Shown here: one piece after another, positions 17,142-24,972 of the stretch | Position numbering within the stretch: the stretch's first letter is position 1 | Layout of the letters: each line of letters opens with the position of its first letter | NCBI RefSeq assembly: GCF_030315745.1 | Contig: NZ_JASXSH010000013.1 | Span: 83,293 to 147,292, forward strand | Reading direction: 5' to 3' | DNA length: 64,000 nucleotides | From: Gordonia heveisoli | GTDB taxonomy: Bacteria; Actinomycetota; Actinomycetes; Mycobacteriales; Mycobacteriaceae | The notes under the pieces: model-generated | What the model saw: the letters and a program-made list of their open reading frames with translations, nothing else | The model's database searches: none | What the model was told of the DNA's origin: nothing | Made by a program: the position numbers and the translations under genes

Positions 17142-17199
17142 TCTGGTAGAGATCCTTGCCAGAATAATTCTGGTAGGGCACCTTGCCAGACTGGTAGGG
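17142..17199. promoter_or_regulatory. Twice-repeated TetR operator
   Basis: Two 22-base copies (17142-17163 and 17169-17190) share TCTGGTAG at the left and CCTTGCCAGA at the right; each is an imperfect palindrome (TCTGGyArG arms). Their starts are 27 bases apart. A third half-site, CTGGTAGGG, follows at 17191-17199. They fill the gap between the TetR gene and the five-gene operon. Confidence 0.8.
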
Positions 17200-17231
17200 T
17201 CGCGTCAAGACCTCGATGACAGGAGTGTGCG

Positions 17232-17876
17232 GTGGCCGATACCCCGCGCCGGACCTACGCCGGTGAGACCGCCACGGAGCGGGCCGTGCGGCGTCGTGAT
17301 GCCCTGGTCGATGCGGCGATCACCCTCGTCGGCGAGCAGGGCTGGGCCGCTCTCCGGGTGGAGAAGGTCTGTGCCGCGGCGGGTTTGAACAATCGCTACT
17401 ATTACGAGTGCTTCGGGAGTCTGGACGCGCTCTCGGTCGCGATGGTGGACCGGTTGACCGACGAGATCCTCGAATTGGTTGTGGTCGAGGATCTCTCGGG
17501 ACCGGCCTCCGACCTGATCGAGGTCATGGTCGCGACCTTGGTGGATCATGCGGTGACATCCCCCGCTCGCGTGCAGGTGCTCTTCGACGATCTCGGCACC
17601 AACGCGGCTGCGGCGCAAAGACGGTCGGAGGCGGTGCGCCGAATCATCGACGTTCTCGTCCTTGACGGTCGGACCGTTCACCAGACCACCGATCCGATCG
17701 TCGAGGTCACCGCATCAGTTCTGGTCAACGGCAGTATCCGGACGATGCTCGACTGGCTCGACGGACGCCTGGAGCTGACTCGAGATCAGTTCGTGCAGCA
17801 CCTCACCCACATCTGGACGACCACCACCCAGGCGGTCCTGTCCGATCCTTCTGCTCTCGGCGTCGAGGCGCGCTGA
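17232..17876 (+). CDS. TetR-family transcriptional regulator
   Basis: The protein has 214 residues. The helix-turn-helix spans about residues 20-66: ALVDAAITLVGEQGWAALRV, VCAAAGLNNRYYYECFGS. The rest is a helical ligand domain of unknown specificity. The GTG start has AGGAG seven bases upstream. It is divergent from the oxidation operon, and the repeated palindrome in the shared promoter makes it the probable repressor of both units. Confidence 0.88.
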   Translation: MADTPRRTYAGETATERAVRRRDALVDAAITLVGEQGWAALRVEKVCAAAGLNNRYYYECFGSLDALSVAMVDRLTDEILELVVVEDLSGPASDLIEVMVATLVDHAVTSPARVQVLFDDLGTNAAAAQRRSEAVRRIIDVLVLDGRTVHQTTDPIVEVTASVLVNGSIRTMLDWLDGRLELTRDQFVQHLTHIWTTTTQAVLSDPSALGVEAR

Positions 17877-17992
17877 CCTCGGGTCTGCGTCATCGTCGCG
17901 CGGGGACCGGCGATGTTCGTCACCTGATCCGCCGTCGCCATTGCTGATAGACCATCGGGTCACGCGGTCTGTCGCGTCACCGGGAGGGTCCT

Positions 17993-18175
17993 GTGATCTG
18001 TCCGCGCTGTTCGCAGGACCTGCGTCGTCGCGATCGGGAAAACCGTGTGTGCACGGTTCGCCCTCGAACCCGAGCAGACCAGGTCGAGAAGTACTGGAAG
18101 GCGGTCTACCGGGTGACGGTCCCCGGGGCGGGCCCGATCGCATCCAGCCCCTGCACAGCTCACCCCAATATGTAA
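17993..18175 (+). pseudogene. Truncated zinc-ribbon protein remnant
   Basis: A GTG with GGGAGGGT upstream opens a frame beginning MICPRCSQDLRRRDRENRVC, the start of a known type of actinobacterial membrane protein with a CxxC zinc ribbon. The expected continuation, a FALEPK-like segment, appears in another frame at about 18058 (FALEPEQTRS), as if a few bases of the second CxxC were deleted. No membrane segments follow. Apart from this, 17877-18217 holds only an AT-richer stretch at 18165-18235 before the methyltransferase end. Confidence 0.35.
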
Positions 18176-18217
18176 AGTTTAATGCGAGATTTCTACATGT
18201 TCTGGCAGCAAGTGAAC

Positions 18218-18880
18218 TTAGTTTGCAGTTGTGGCGGGCACCATCTGGGACCCTAATGCCGCGGCACCTCTGCGCCGGGCAACGATCGCGCCGTGGGGGC
18301 GGACATCTTTCCCTGTGCGGGTGTGCGTCTCGACGACATCGAACCCGGCAGCTTCGATCAGTTCACCCATCTGTCCCACCGGCCAGCGGTAGGCCTGGGT
18401 GACGAGATGCCCGAACGGCTCCAGATCCGGCCACTCGAAGAACCCGACCAAGAGTCCGCCACCGGGCCTGGTCACGCGCGCGAACTCGTCGAAGACGGCA
18501 GGCAGGTCCTCCGGCCGGTGGTGGATGGTCGTGTACCACGTCAGCACACCGCCGAGTGATCCGGTGGCGACGTCGATCTGCTCGAAGCTGCCGACGTCGA
18601 AGGTGAGGCCGGGATAGGTCGTCGTCGCGTGGTCGACGAACTCGGGGACCAGGTCGATGCCGCGAACGTCGACGCCGTGCTGGGCGAGGAAATTCGTCCA
18701 CTGTCCGGGGCCGCTTCCGGCGTCGAGCACCGTGCCGGTCTGGCTCCCGGCCCAGGTGCGCACGAGTGCGCGATCGGATGGGTGCGTCTGGGAGATGGAG
18801 CCGCAGACGTCGATGTACTTCTCCGACCATGCGGAGTACGACCGGGAGACGGGGTCGGTGTTCGTCACTCCGACGATCAT
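18218..18880 (-). CDS. Class I SAM-dependent methyltransferase
   Basis: The protein has 220 residues. Motif I is VLDAGSGPGQW (about residues 51-61), motif II ends in VRGIDLVPEF, and motif IV region is GGVLTWYTTIHHRPED. This is a Methyltransf_25/11-type small-molecule enzyme; substrate unknown. The ATG at 18880 is used; a GTG four codons later (VTNTD) is an alternative. It stands alone, with no operon partner. The gap 18881-19028 has no gene. Confidence 0.85.
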   Translation of the reverse strand: MIVGVTNTDPVSRSYSAWSEKYIDVCGSISQTHPSDRALVRTWAGSQTGTVLDAGSGPGQWTNFLAQHGVDVRGIDLVPEFVDHATTTYPGLTFDVGSFEQIDVATGSLGGVLTWYTTIHHRPEDLPAVFDEFARVTRPGGGLLVGFFEWPDLEPFGHLVTQAYRWPVGQMGELIEAAGFDVVETHTRTGKDVRPHGAIVARRRGAAALGSQMVPATTAN

Positions 18881-19028
18881 GCCAGCGGTGGTAGGAGAGT
18901 TCGCCGAGGCGCGCTGCTTCTAGCGCCGGGTGCCGGGAATCCGGGCAGAAGATCGTTCGGATGACGGTTCCCACGCACCCGCGGACGCTACTGTCAGCCC
19001 ACTACTCAACCCTGGGAGAGGAACCGCC

Positions 19029-19913
19029 GTGACCAGTCCCACCACAGATTCGACCTTCGTGACCGTCGGCGTCGACGAGTCGCCCGAATCCTTGGAGGCG
19101 GTCGCGTGGGCCGCGAAGTTCGCCGTCGCCGATGGGTCGGTGCTGAAGCTGGTGCACGTCATCGCGCCGATCGAGTGGATGTTCGGGGCCACCAACGCCT
19201 TCAGCCCGGACGGTCTCAAGTCGAAGTTGCTCGCCGAGGCCGACGCCGTGCTGGCGGGTGCCGAAAAGGCTGCGCGTGCAGCCGAATCCGGGGTGCGCGT
19301 CGAGCGAATCGTCCCCGACGGCCCGGTCGCTGAGAAACTGGCCGAGGTCGCCGACGGTGGGCGGCTGCTCGTGATCGCGTCGGGCAGTTCGTCGTTGCTC
19401 GGCGGGCATGTCACCAAGATCGTCAACCGGGCGACCACGCCGGTGCTCGTCTGGCGCGCATCGCTGGCCAAACGGACCGGCCCGCCGCTGCCGGTGGCCG
19501 TCGGCGTCGACGAGTCGGAGAACGCCGAGCGAGCCGTGCGTGCCGCCTTCGAGGTCGCGAAGGTGCTGCGCGCGCCGATCGAGGCGATCCACATGTGGGA
19601 GACGAGTGCCGCGGTCGGCCTCGGCTACGCCGCGGGTCCGACCGACTGGGATCTGCAGCGCGTCCTCAAGGCAGAACAGACCGAGCAGGTCGCCGCGCTG
19701 ATCGCGCCCATCGCCAAGGACTTCCCGCACGTGCACACCAGTACCGTCCGCGCCGACACGACGCCGGTCAAGGGATTGACCGAGGTTTCCGAACACGCGC
19801 AGCTGGTGGCTGTCGGAAGTCGGGGCCGGGGACGACTGGCTGCCGCGATCCTGGGGTCGGTCAGCGGATCGCTACTGCACCACGCCCGATGTCCGGTGCT
19901 GGTGGTGCGCTGA
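19029..19913 (+). CDS. Universal stress protein, tandem UspA domains
   Basis: The protein has 294 residues and two UspA domains. Domain 2 keeps the ATP-binding pattern G-2x-G-9x-G-S/T in VGSRGRGRLAAAILGSVSGS; domain 1 has the looser IASGSSSLLGGHVTKIV. Both start with a VGVDES strand carrying the conserved Asp. Mycobacterial tandem Usps bind ATP and are induced by hypoxia or stationary phase. The GTG at 19029 follows GGGAGAGGAA; the upstream open frame is non-coding. No regulatory box such as a DosR site is obvious. Confidence 0.9.
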   Translation: MTSPTTDSTFVTVGVDESPESLEAVAWAAKFAVADGSVLKLVHVIAPIEWMFGATNAFSPDGLKSKLLAEADAVLAGAEKAARAAESGVRVERIVPDGPVAEKLAEVADGGRLLVIASGSSSLLGGHVTKIVNRATTPVLVWRASLAKRTGPPLPVAVGVDESENAERAVRAAFEVAKVLRAPIEAIHMWETSAAVGLGYAAGPTDWDLQRVLKAEQTEQVAALIAPIAKDFPHVHTSTVRADTTPVKGLTEVSEHAQLVAVGSRGRGRLAAAILGSVSGSLLHHARCPVLVVR

Positions 19914-19988
19914 CCGGCCCGGCGCACTGCGAACGAAACATCTGTGCCGAGAAATGACACCGTGCCCGTCGGCCGGGCCATTCCGGTT

Positions 19989-19994
19989 TACGCT
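19989..19994 (+). promoter_or_regulatory. -10 box for leaderless lipase transcript
   Basis: TACGCT fits TAnnnT and is six bases from the GTG at 20001. No ribosome-binding site is visible, supporting that GTG as the start. Confidence 0.5.
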
Positions 19995-20000
19995 CGCGAC

Positions 20001-21236
20001 GTGTCCGAATTCAAGGTGAAGAGCCGTCGGCTGGCCGTTGTCGCGGCAGCCACGACCGTGTCGATGGCCATGTCGATCGCGGTGGCGATCGTCGGGGTGG
20101 GTCCCGCGAACGCCGACGACGAGGTGTCGACGGGTGTCCCGAACTGGTCGGGGCTGAACGTGACCGATTTCCACGGCCCGATCCCCGCGAAGGCGGGCAC
20201 CTTGATGGCGCGGGTTCCGCTGGCCTCGGAGCTCAATTTGCCCGCGGCCGGTGATGCCTACCGGATCCAGTTCTCGACGCCGAATCAGCATCACCGGATG
20301 GCGACTGGGACCGGCGCGGTCTTCCTGCCCAAGGGTCGCGCGCCCAAGGGTGGCTGGCCGGTGATCTCGTGGGCGCACGGCACGGTCGGTATGAACGACG
20401 ACTGCACCCCGTCGGCCTTCCCGCGCAGCGCCCGCGACCAGGCGTACCTCGGACACTGGATCGAGCAGGGCTACGCGGTCGTCGCGGCCGACTACGTCGG
20501 GTTGGGGACGCCGGGTCTGATGAGCTACCTCAACGGGGTTGCCGCCGCCCACTCCATCGTCGACGTGGTCGTCGCGGCCCAGCAGATGGATCTGCCACTG
20601 GCGAAGAAGTGGGCGATCATCGGTCAATCACAAGGTGCGGCAGCAGCATTGAACGGTGCCCGGTATGCGACGGATTTCTCCCGGGGAACCGGACTGGACT
20701 ATCGGGGTGTGGTGGCCACCGGGATCCCGGCGAATCTGGAGTATCTGTACTCGACGCTCGGGCCGGTTGTTCCGCCGGTCAACCTGCCCGGCGCACTCAA
20801 CGCGTACACCGCCTACATCCTCGCCGGACTCGACGAGGCACGCCCCGAACTGCATCTCACCTCCGTGCTGACCGCGAAGGGACTGCACCGACTGGAGCAG
20901 GGCCGCACCACCTGCTTCCCGGCGTTGCGCGACGAGCTGACCGGCGATGCCGTGCGAACCTGGTTCATCCGACCGTTGGCGAGCATCCCGGGTGCCGACG
21001 TCGCGCTGCGCCGCTACATGGCCACCCCGTACAAGGGTTACGACCGGCCGATCTTCCTCGGTCAGGGGCTGCGCGACGTCGATGTGCCTGCGCCCTCGGC
21101 GTTGTCGTTGTATCTGCAGATGCGGGCCAACAACCAGCCGGTCGAGCTGCGGGTGTATCCGGCCGAGGATCACTCCGGGACGGTGCTGGCGTCGATGCCC
21201 GACTCGACGCCATTCCTCGCCCGCATCATGCGTTGA
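20001..21236 (+). CDS. Secreted LIP-family lipase
   Basis: The protein has 411 residues from GTG 20001. A basic start (KVKSRRLAVV) and hydrophobic stretch end at VGPANA-DDE, a clear Sec signal peptide. The mature part is a LIP-family alpha/beta hydrolase: nucleophile Ser in IIGQSQGAAAA, Asp in GLRDVDVPAP and His in AEDHSGTV. It probably hydrolyses lipids outside the cell. An earlier in-frame GTG at 19944 would add 19 residues before the signal peptide and is less likely. It converges on the FNT channel gene, with a terminator between. Confidence 0.88.
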   Translation: MSEFKVKSRRLAVVAAATTVSMAMSIAVAIVGVGPANADDEVSTGVPNWSGLNVTDFHGPIPAKAGTLMARVPLASELNLPAAGDAYRIQFSTPNQHHRMATGTGAVFLPKGRAPKGGWPVISWAHGTVGMNDDCTPSAFPRSARDQAYLGHWIEQGYAVVAADYVGLGTPGLMSYLNGVAAAHSIVDVVVAAQQMDLPLAKKWAIIGQSQGAAAALNGARYATDFSRGTGLDYRGVVATGIPANLEYLYSTLGPVVPPVNLPGALNAYTAYILAGLDEARPELHLTSVLTAKGLHRLEQGRTTCFPALRDELTGDAVRTWFIRPLASIPGADVALRRYMATPYKGYDRPIFLGQGLRDVDVPAPSALSLYLQMRANNQPVELRVYPAEDHSGTVLASMPDSTPFLARIMR

Positions 21237-21243
21237 TGCGAAA

Positions 21244-21274
21244 GATCCCCGCGTTCGGTGTGAACGCAGGGATC
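21244..21274. terminator. Bidirectional terminator between lipase and FNT genes
   Basis: Arms GATCCCCGCGTTC and GAACGCAGGGATC (13 bp, one mismatch) enclose GGTGT between two convergent genes. Confidence 0.7.
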
Positions 21275-21297
21275 CGGTCGCCGTCGTAACGGTCTGA

Positions 21298-22191
21298 TCA
21301 GGCCTTGGTCTTGGTCTGGACTGGCACGGTCTCCAGATCGGTGGTCGCCGAATTCTGCTCCGGTGTACTGCGTTTGGGTGCGGTCCGGTAGTGGGTGAAG
21401 TAGATGGCCAGGCCGGTGAACAGCAGCCCGCCGATCAGGTTGCCCATCACCGTCGGCAGTTCGTTCCACAGCAGGTAGTCGGTGACGGTGAAATCCGCGC
21501 CGAGCATCAGACCGACTGGGAACAGGAACATGTTGACCACGGAATGCTCGAAGCCCATCGCGAAGAACAGCAGCACCGGCAGCCACATGACGATGATCTT
21601 GCCGACGACGTCCTTGGCGATCATCGCTCCGATCACCGCGGTCGAGACCATCCAGTTGCACAGCATGCCGCGCACGAAGACCGCGATCCAGCCGCCGACT
21701 CCGTGTTCCTGGTAGCCGACCGTCCGGTCGTGGCCGATGGCGGCCAGCTTCGACCCGAAGTCGGCGAACTGGTTGGCTTGATCTTCGATGGTGGTGTCGA
21801 ATCCGTAGGTGATCATGACCGACATCAACAGGGCGACCGTCAGTGCGCCGGCGAAGTTCCCGAGGAACACCAACCCCCAGTTGCGCAGCACCGCTTTCGC
21901 CGACGCGCCCGGTCGCTTGGCCATCCACGCGAGGGGGCCGAGGACGAAGACCCCGGTCAGCAGGTCGTAGCCGAGCAGATAGAGCAGCACGAAGCCGATC
22001 GGGAAGAGCAACGCGCCGACGAGTGCCGAACCGGTGTCGACGGTGATCTTGACCGCGAATGCGGCCGCCAACGTCAGGATTGCGCCACCCATATACGCAC
22101 GGATCAGGGTGTCGCGGGTGGACAGCGCCAGCTTCGACGCGCCGGCGTCGATGAGTGTCTGGGCCAGCTCGGGCGGCTTGACATAGGTCAT
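21298..22191 (-). CDS. Formate/nitrite transporter (FNT) family channel
   Basis: The protein has 297 residues and six predicted membrane helices. FNT landmarks are the N-terminal YVKPPELAQTLIDAG, ARAYMGGA-like IRAYMGGAIL, the broken-helix region with the central His (MGFEHSVVNMF) and GNLIGGLLFTG near the end. FNT pores move formate, nitrite or hydrosulfide as pentamers. A charged, Thr-rich C-terminal tail of about 35 residues is extra. No formate or nitrite metabolism gene is adjacent, so the ion is not determined. Confidence 0.9.
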   Translation of the reverse strand: MTYVKPPELAQTLIDAGASKLALSTRDTLIRAYMGGAILTLAAAFAVKITVDTGSALVGALLFPIGFVLLYLLGYDLLTGVFVLGPLAWMAKRPGASAKAVLRNWGLVFLGNFAGALTVALLMSVMITYGFDTTIEDQANQFADFGSKLAAIGHDRTVGYQEHGVGGWIAVFVRGMLCNWMVSTAVIGAMIAKDVVGKIIVMWLPVLLFFAMGFEHSVVNMFLFPVGLMLGADFTVTDYLLWNELPTVMGNLIGGLLFTGLAIYFTHYRTAPKRSTPEQNSATTDLETVPVQTKTKA

Positions 22192-22328
22192 GGGAACTCG
22201 GGACTCCTGTGTCGGGTCGGTGGACGGCTCGACGCTAGAAGCCTGGTGTTACGGATACCGCCGGGTCCCGATGCCGCGTGCGTAACCGACGACGCACACC
22301 GGCGGTCGGCCGGTGGTGAAGTCGCCGA

Positions 22329-22694
22329 TCAGCCGATGAAGGCGTCGACCTCGATCTCGACCTTGAGTTCGGGATCGATGAGTGCCGCCACCTCGACGAT
22401 GGTGGAGGCCGGGCGTGCGTTGCCGAACACCTTGGCGTGTTCGGCGGTGATCGCGGTCCACTGCGAGACGTCGGTGACGAACATGCGAGTCCGCACGACG
22501 TCATCCACCGATGCGCCAGCCTCTTCCAGTGCCTCGCTGATGCGGGCGAGAGCGGTTCGGGCCTGCTCGGCGGCGGTGTCGCCGGTCCCGGTGGTGCCCG
22601 ATACCCAGATGTGGTCGCCGACACGGACAGCGCGGGAGTAGCCGATCTTGGCCTCCCATTCGGAACCTGAGGAAACCGTCTTACGTTCTGTCAT
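22329..22694 (-). CDS. RidA-family (YjgF/YER057c) protein
   Basis: The protein has 121 residues. It shows IGYSRAVRVGDHIWVSGTTG and ASTIVEVAALIDPELKVEIE. In RidA enamine/imine deaminases the catalytic Arg lies in an RxxxE-like segment near the C-terminus; here the position is in ARPASTIVEV. It may remove reactive enamines from PLP enzymes, or be a divergent member with another role. The ATG at 22694 is 21 bases after the MerR stop; an ATG at 22706 is also possible. It forms an operon with the MerR regulator. Confidence 0.83.
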   Translation of the reverse strand: MTERKTVSSGSEWEAKIGYSRAVRVGDHIWVSGTTGTGDTAAEQARTALARISEALEEAGASVDDVVRTRMFVTDVSQWTAITAEHAKVFGNARPASTIVEVAALIDPELKVEIEVDAFIG

Positions 22695-22715
22695 GGCGCA
22701 AATCATCGCACCCGG

Positions 22716-23081
22716 TTATCGCCGATTCGTGGGTGGGTGGGCCCGCAATCCCTGCAATGCGGATGCGACGGCGGCGCGACTGCGTTCGAGCGCGCGGATC
22801 TGCTCGTCGAGTCGGGCGAGCTGTTCGGACAGGATCTGCGACTTCTCGCCAGGGTCCATCGCGATCCAGTGCTGCATCTGTGTGCGCATCCGGTCGAGCG
22901 AGAACCCGGCCGCGCGACCGGCGAGGATGAGCTCGATGCGTTGCTGGGCGGCGTCGGTGTAGTCGCGGTATCCGTTGGGCAGCCGGACGATCTGGCCGGG
23001 GCTGAACATATCGCGGTCCTCGTAGTACCTGATCGCGGACGGTGCCAGTCCGGTTCGGCGCGCGAGTTCTCCGATGCGCAT
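22716..23081 (-). CDS. MerR-family transcriptional regulator
   Basis: The protein has 121 residues. The winged helix is MRIGELARRTGLAPSAIRYY and GYRDYTDAAQQRIELI; a coiled coil (EKSQILSEQLARLDEQIRAL) follows. No Cys pattern typical of metal sensors such as ZntR or MerR is present. A near-perfect dyad lies 15 bases upstream of the start, the expected self-regulated operator. It leads an operon with the RidA-family gene and is divergent from a small membrane protein. Confidence 0.9.
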   Translation of the reverse strand: MRIGELARRTGLAPSAIRYYEDRDMFSPGQIVRLPNGYRDYTDAAQQRIELILAGRAAGFSLDRMRTQMQHWIAMDPGEKSQILSEQLARLDEQIRALERSRAAVASALQGLRAHPPTNRR

Positions 23082-23096
23082 CTCTTCTCCTCTTGA

Positions 23097-23115
23097 CCTT
23101 CAAGTTACTTGAAAG
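23097..23115. promoter_or_regulatory. MerR-type operator dyad
   Basis: CCTTCAAGT-T-ACTTGAAAG has 9-bp arms with one mismatch, the classic CTTsAAGT form bound between promoter elements by MerR proteins. It lies 15 bases upstream of the merR start and 66 bases from the divergent gene. Confidence 0.7.
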
Positions 23116-23181
23116 TTTAGCGTTTCGGTCGTCGGTCGAAAGTCGGTCGGTGGCGGTGCGCGTCAGCGGGTGGGAGTGGAC

Positions 23182-23772
23182 ATGGCAGTCAAAATGCTTG
23201 CGGTATCGGTGATCTTCCTGTTCTCGGTGAGGCTGATCTTGTTGGTGGTCGCGCATCTACGTCCGGGCGGGATCGATCCGATCCGCGACGCGGTGAGCGA
23301 CTATGCGCGGGCATCGGCACCCACCACCCGGACGGTCGCGGCGGCCGCGTCGTGGGCGGCGGCAGTCGGCTGGGCCCTGCTGGGTGTCGGACTGCTCATC
23401 GACGGCGAGGTGGCGTTGGGCTGGCAACTCGTGGCGCTCGCCGTCGTCGTCGGGGCAATTCCGTTGGTGCCCACCGACGGTCCGGGCGTGTCGATGACTA
23501 TGCGTGGGCGGTTGCACCTGCTGATGGCGATCGTGTGGTTCGCGCTGGCCTACCGGACCATCGAACCGCTGTCTCGGGTGGTTGGCGGGGACCTGCCTGC
23601 CCGGATACTGTCGGCGCTCGCGACGGTCGCCGCTCTCGCGTTGGTGGCGCTGGTTGTGTCCAGAGTCCTACCGCCGTTGCGGAGCAGAACCTTTGGACTC
23701 AGTGAGCGGGTGTTCGTGCTGGTCGTCACGGTCGTACCGATCGTCGCGGCGGCGGGGCTGGGGAACCGGTAG
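23182..23772 (+). CDS. DUF998-like integral membrane protein
   Basis: The protein has 196 residues and about six predicted membrane segments. Features shared with DUF998 proteins are the SDYARAS-like segment after helix 1 (DAVSDYARASAPTTRT) and the LVPTDGPGVSMTMRGRLHLL loop, where TxxGxxH-like patterns are usual. Function unknown. I chose ATG 23182, preceded by GGGAG, over GTG 23170. The gene is divergent from the MerR-RidA operon and may share its operator. Confidence 0.7.
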   Translation: MAVKMLAVSVIFLFSVRLILLVVAHLRPGGIDPIRDAVSDYARASAPTTRTVAAAASWAAAVGWALLGVGLLIDGEVALGWQLVALAVVVGAIPLVPTDGPGVSMTMRGRLHLLMAIVWFALAYRTIEPLSRVVGGDLPARILSALATVAALALVALVVSRVLPPLRSRTFGLSERVFVLVVTVVPIVAAAGLGNR

Positions 23773-23873
23773 CCGGCCTCGTCGCCGATCTGACCACTCG
23801 GCCGCCGGGCGCACCGACCGCGGCGCCCGCCGCGGCGCGGGTCGAGGTTCGTGGTAAGCCCGCCCTCGGTACG

Positions 23874-24866
23874 TTGAGTCAGCCCTGCCACGGTCAACCC
23901 ACCGAGGTGTTCGACGTCGTCATCGGCCAGTACGTGACGACTCCGGTTCCCCAAACGCCGAGTGGCGAAACGCAGAAGGATCTCAGCTGCGCGGTCACCT
24001 GGAATGGGAGCAAACATCAAATCGCCTACCTGGTCACGTCCGTGGTGCCCGCGAGAGGCCTTGATGCAGAACGCAACCGGTATCGCTTGAGCATTCACGA
24101 CCTCGGCCAGGCAACCCCGGTCGCGACGGTGGAAGTCGCCGGAATCGCGCGTGACGACTCCGTCGAACTGATCGGGGCCCCGGGGGCGGTGCTCGTGGAG
24201 ACTGTCAGTAGCCCGGGCCGCACGGTCGCCTACGACCCCACCACGCTCCGTCAGTTGTGGCAATCCGATCTCGAGGTTGCAGACGTCAACGACGACTCGA
24301 TCGTGCTGACCAAACGGCCCGGCGCACCGGGTTCGGTCCACGATCCGGTGACCGGGAAGGTGCGGTTCACCATGCCCAGTGCTCCGATTCACACCTATCA
24401 GGGGAGCTATCTGGCGCGCGAACCCAAAAACATGCTGGTGTATCGGTCGAGTGATGGCCGAAAGTTTGCGACGCCGGTCGGTGCGGCCATCGGGGGATGC
24501 CAGCCCAACGTCTACGAAAACTACTATGCCTGCGTCGGTGACGGGCAGGTCGTGATCATCGACATGGACACCGGCAAGACGATCATCAACCGCACCAGTG
24601 ACGATCAGAACGAAGTTCGCGTAAGTCACCTTCTGATCTTCCAGAACCGGATGTACATCGACACCGTGTCCGGTTCGGAGACCACTCACTCGGCGATGAT
24701 GACCCTGCCGGATCAACAAGAGTTCGCCACCTCGTTCTCGACGATTCCCCGACTGCGACTCAAGGGCTGGACCATGGTGACCCCGAAGTTGACCTGCCTG
24801 TCCAGTGACTGCGGCCAGCAGCTGATCAAGGACGTCGACGGGAACTATCCGGGACCGTGGTCGTGA
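23874..24866 (+). CDS. Beta-propeller-like protein, probably 5'-truncated
   Basis: The reading frame encodes 330 residues from a TTG without ribosome site. It repeats strands such as TVAYDPTTLRQLWQSDLEV and VVIIDMDTGKTIINRT, as in PQQ-like or WD-type propellers, and has Cys residues spaced like an exported protein (QPCHG, CAVTW, LSSDCGQQ). The frame is open further upstream to 23706, through a Pro/Ala-rich stretch directly after the DUF998 gene, but contains no ATG, GTG or other TTG. A signal peptide or membrane anchor is expected and missing. It may be a truncated or frameshifted gene. Confidence 0.55.
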   Translation: MSQPCHGQPTEVFDVVIGQYVTTPVPQTPSGETQKDLSCAVTWNGSKHQIAYLVTSVVPARGLDAERNRYRLSIHDLGQATPVATVEVAGIARDDSVELIGAPGAVLVETVSSPGRTVAYDPTTLRQLWQSDLEVADVNDDSIVLTKRPGAPGSVHDPVTGKVRFTMPSAPIHTYQGSYLAREPKNMLVYRSSDGRKFATPVGAAIGGCQPNVYENYYACVGDGQVVIIDMDTGKTIINRTSDDQNEVRVSHLLIFQNRMYIDTVSGSETTHSAMMTLPDQQEFATSFSTIPRLRLKGWTMVTPKLTCLSSDCGQQLIKDVDGNYPGPWS

Positions 24867-24918
24867 GCGTGTAGTCGGGCACCCCCGGACGAAGCGCGGC
24901 GGTATTACCCTCGCAGAC

Positions 24919-24972
24919 ATGCTTGTCCGCGCCCGCACGATGCCCGCCCCGACGATGGGTGCGTCCGCGTGA
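24919..24972 (+). CDS. Possible 17-residue leader peptide
   Basis: ATG 24919 opens a 17-codon frame whose stop overlaps the GTG start of the response regulator (GTGA). TATTAC lies 10 bases upstream of the ATG, a weak -10 match. It may couple translation of the regulator, or be chance. Confidence 0.3.
   Translation: MLVRARTMPAPTMGASA

Noticed and set aside
11234..17876. An intact genomic island with integrase
   Set aside because: No integrase, direct repeats of the tRNA end or mobility genes were found; only a small transposase scar is present.
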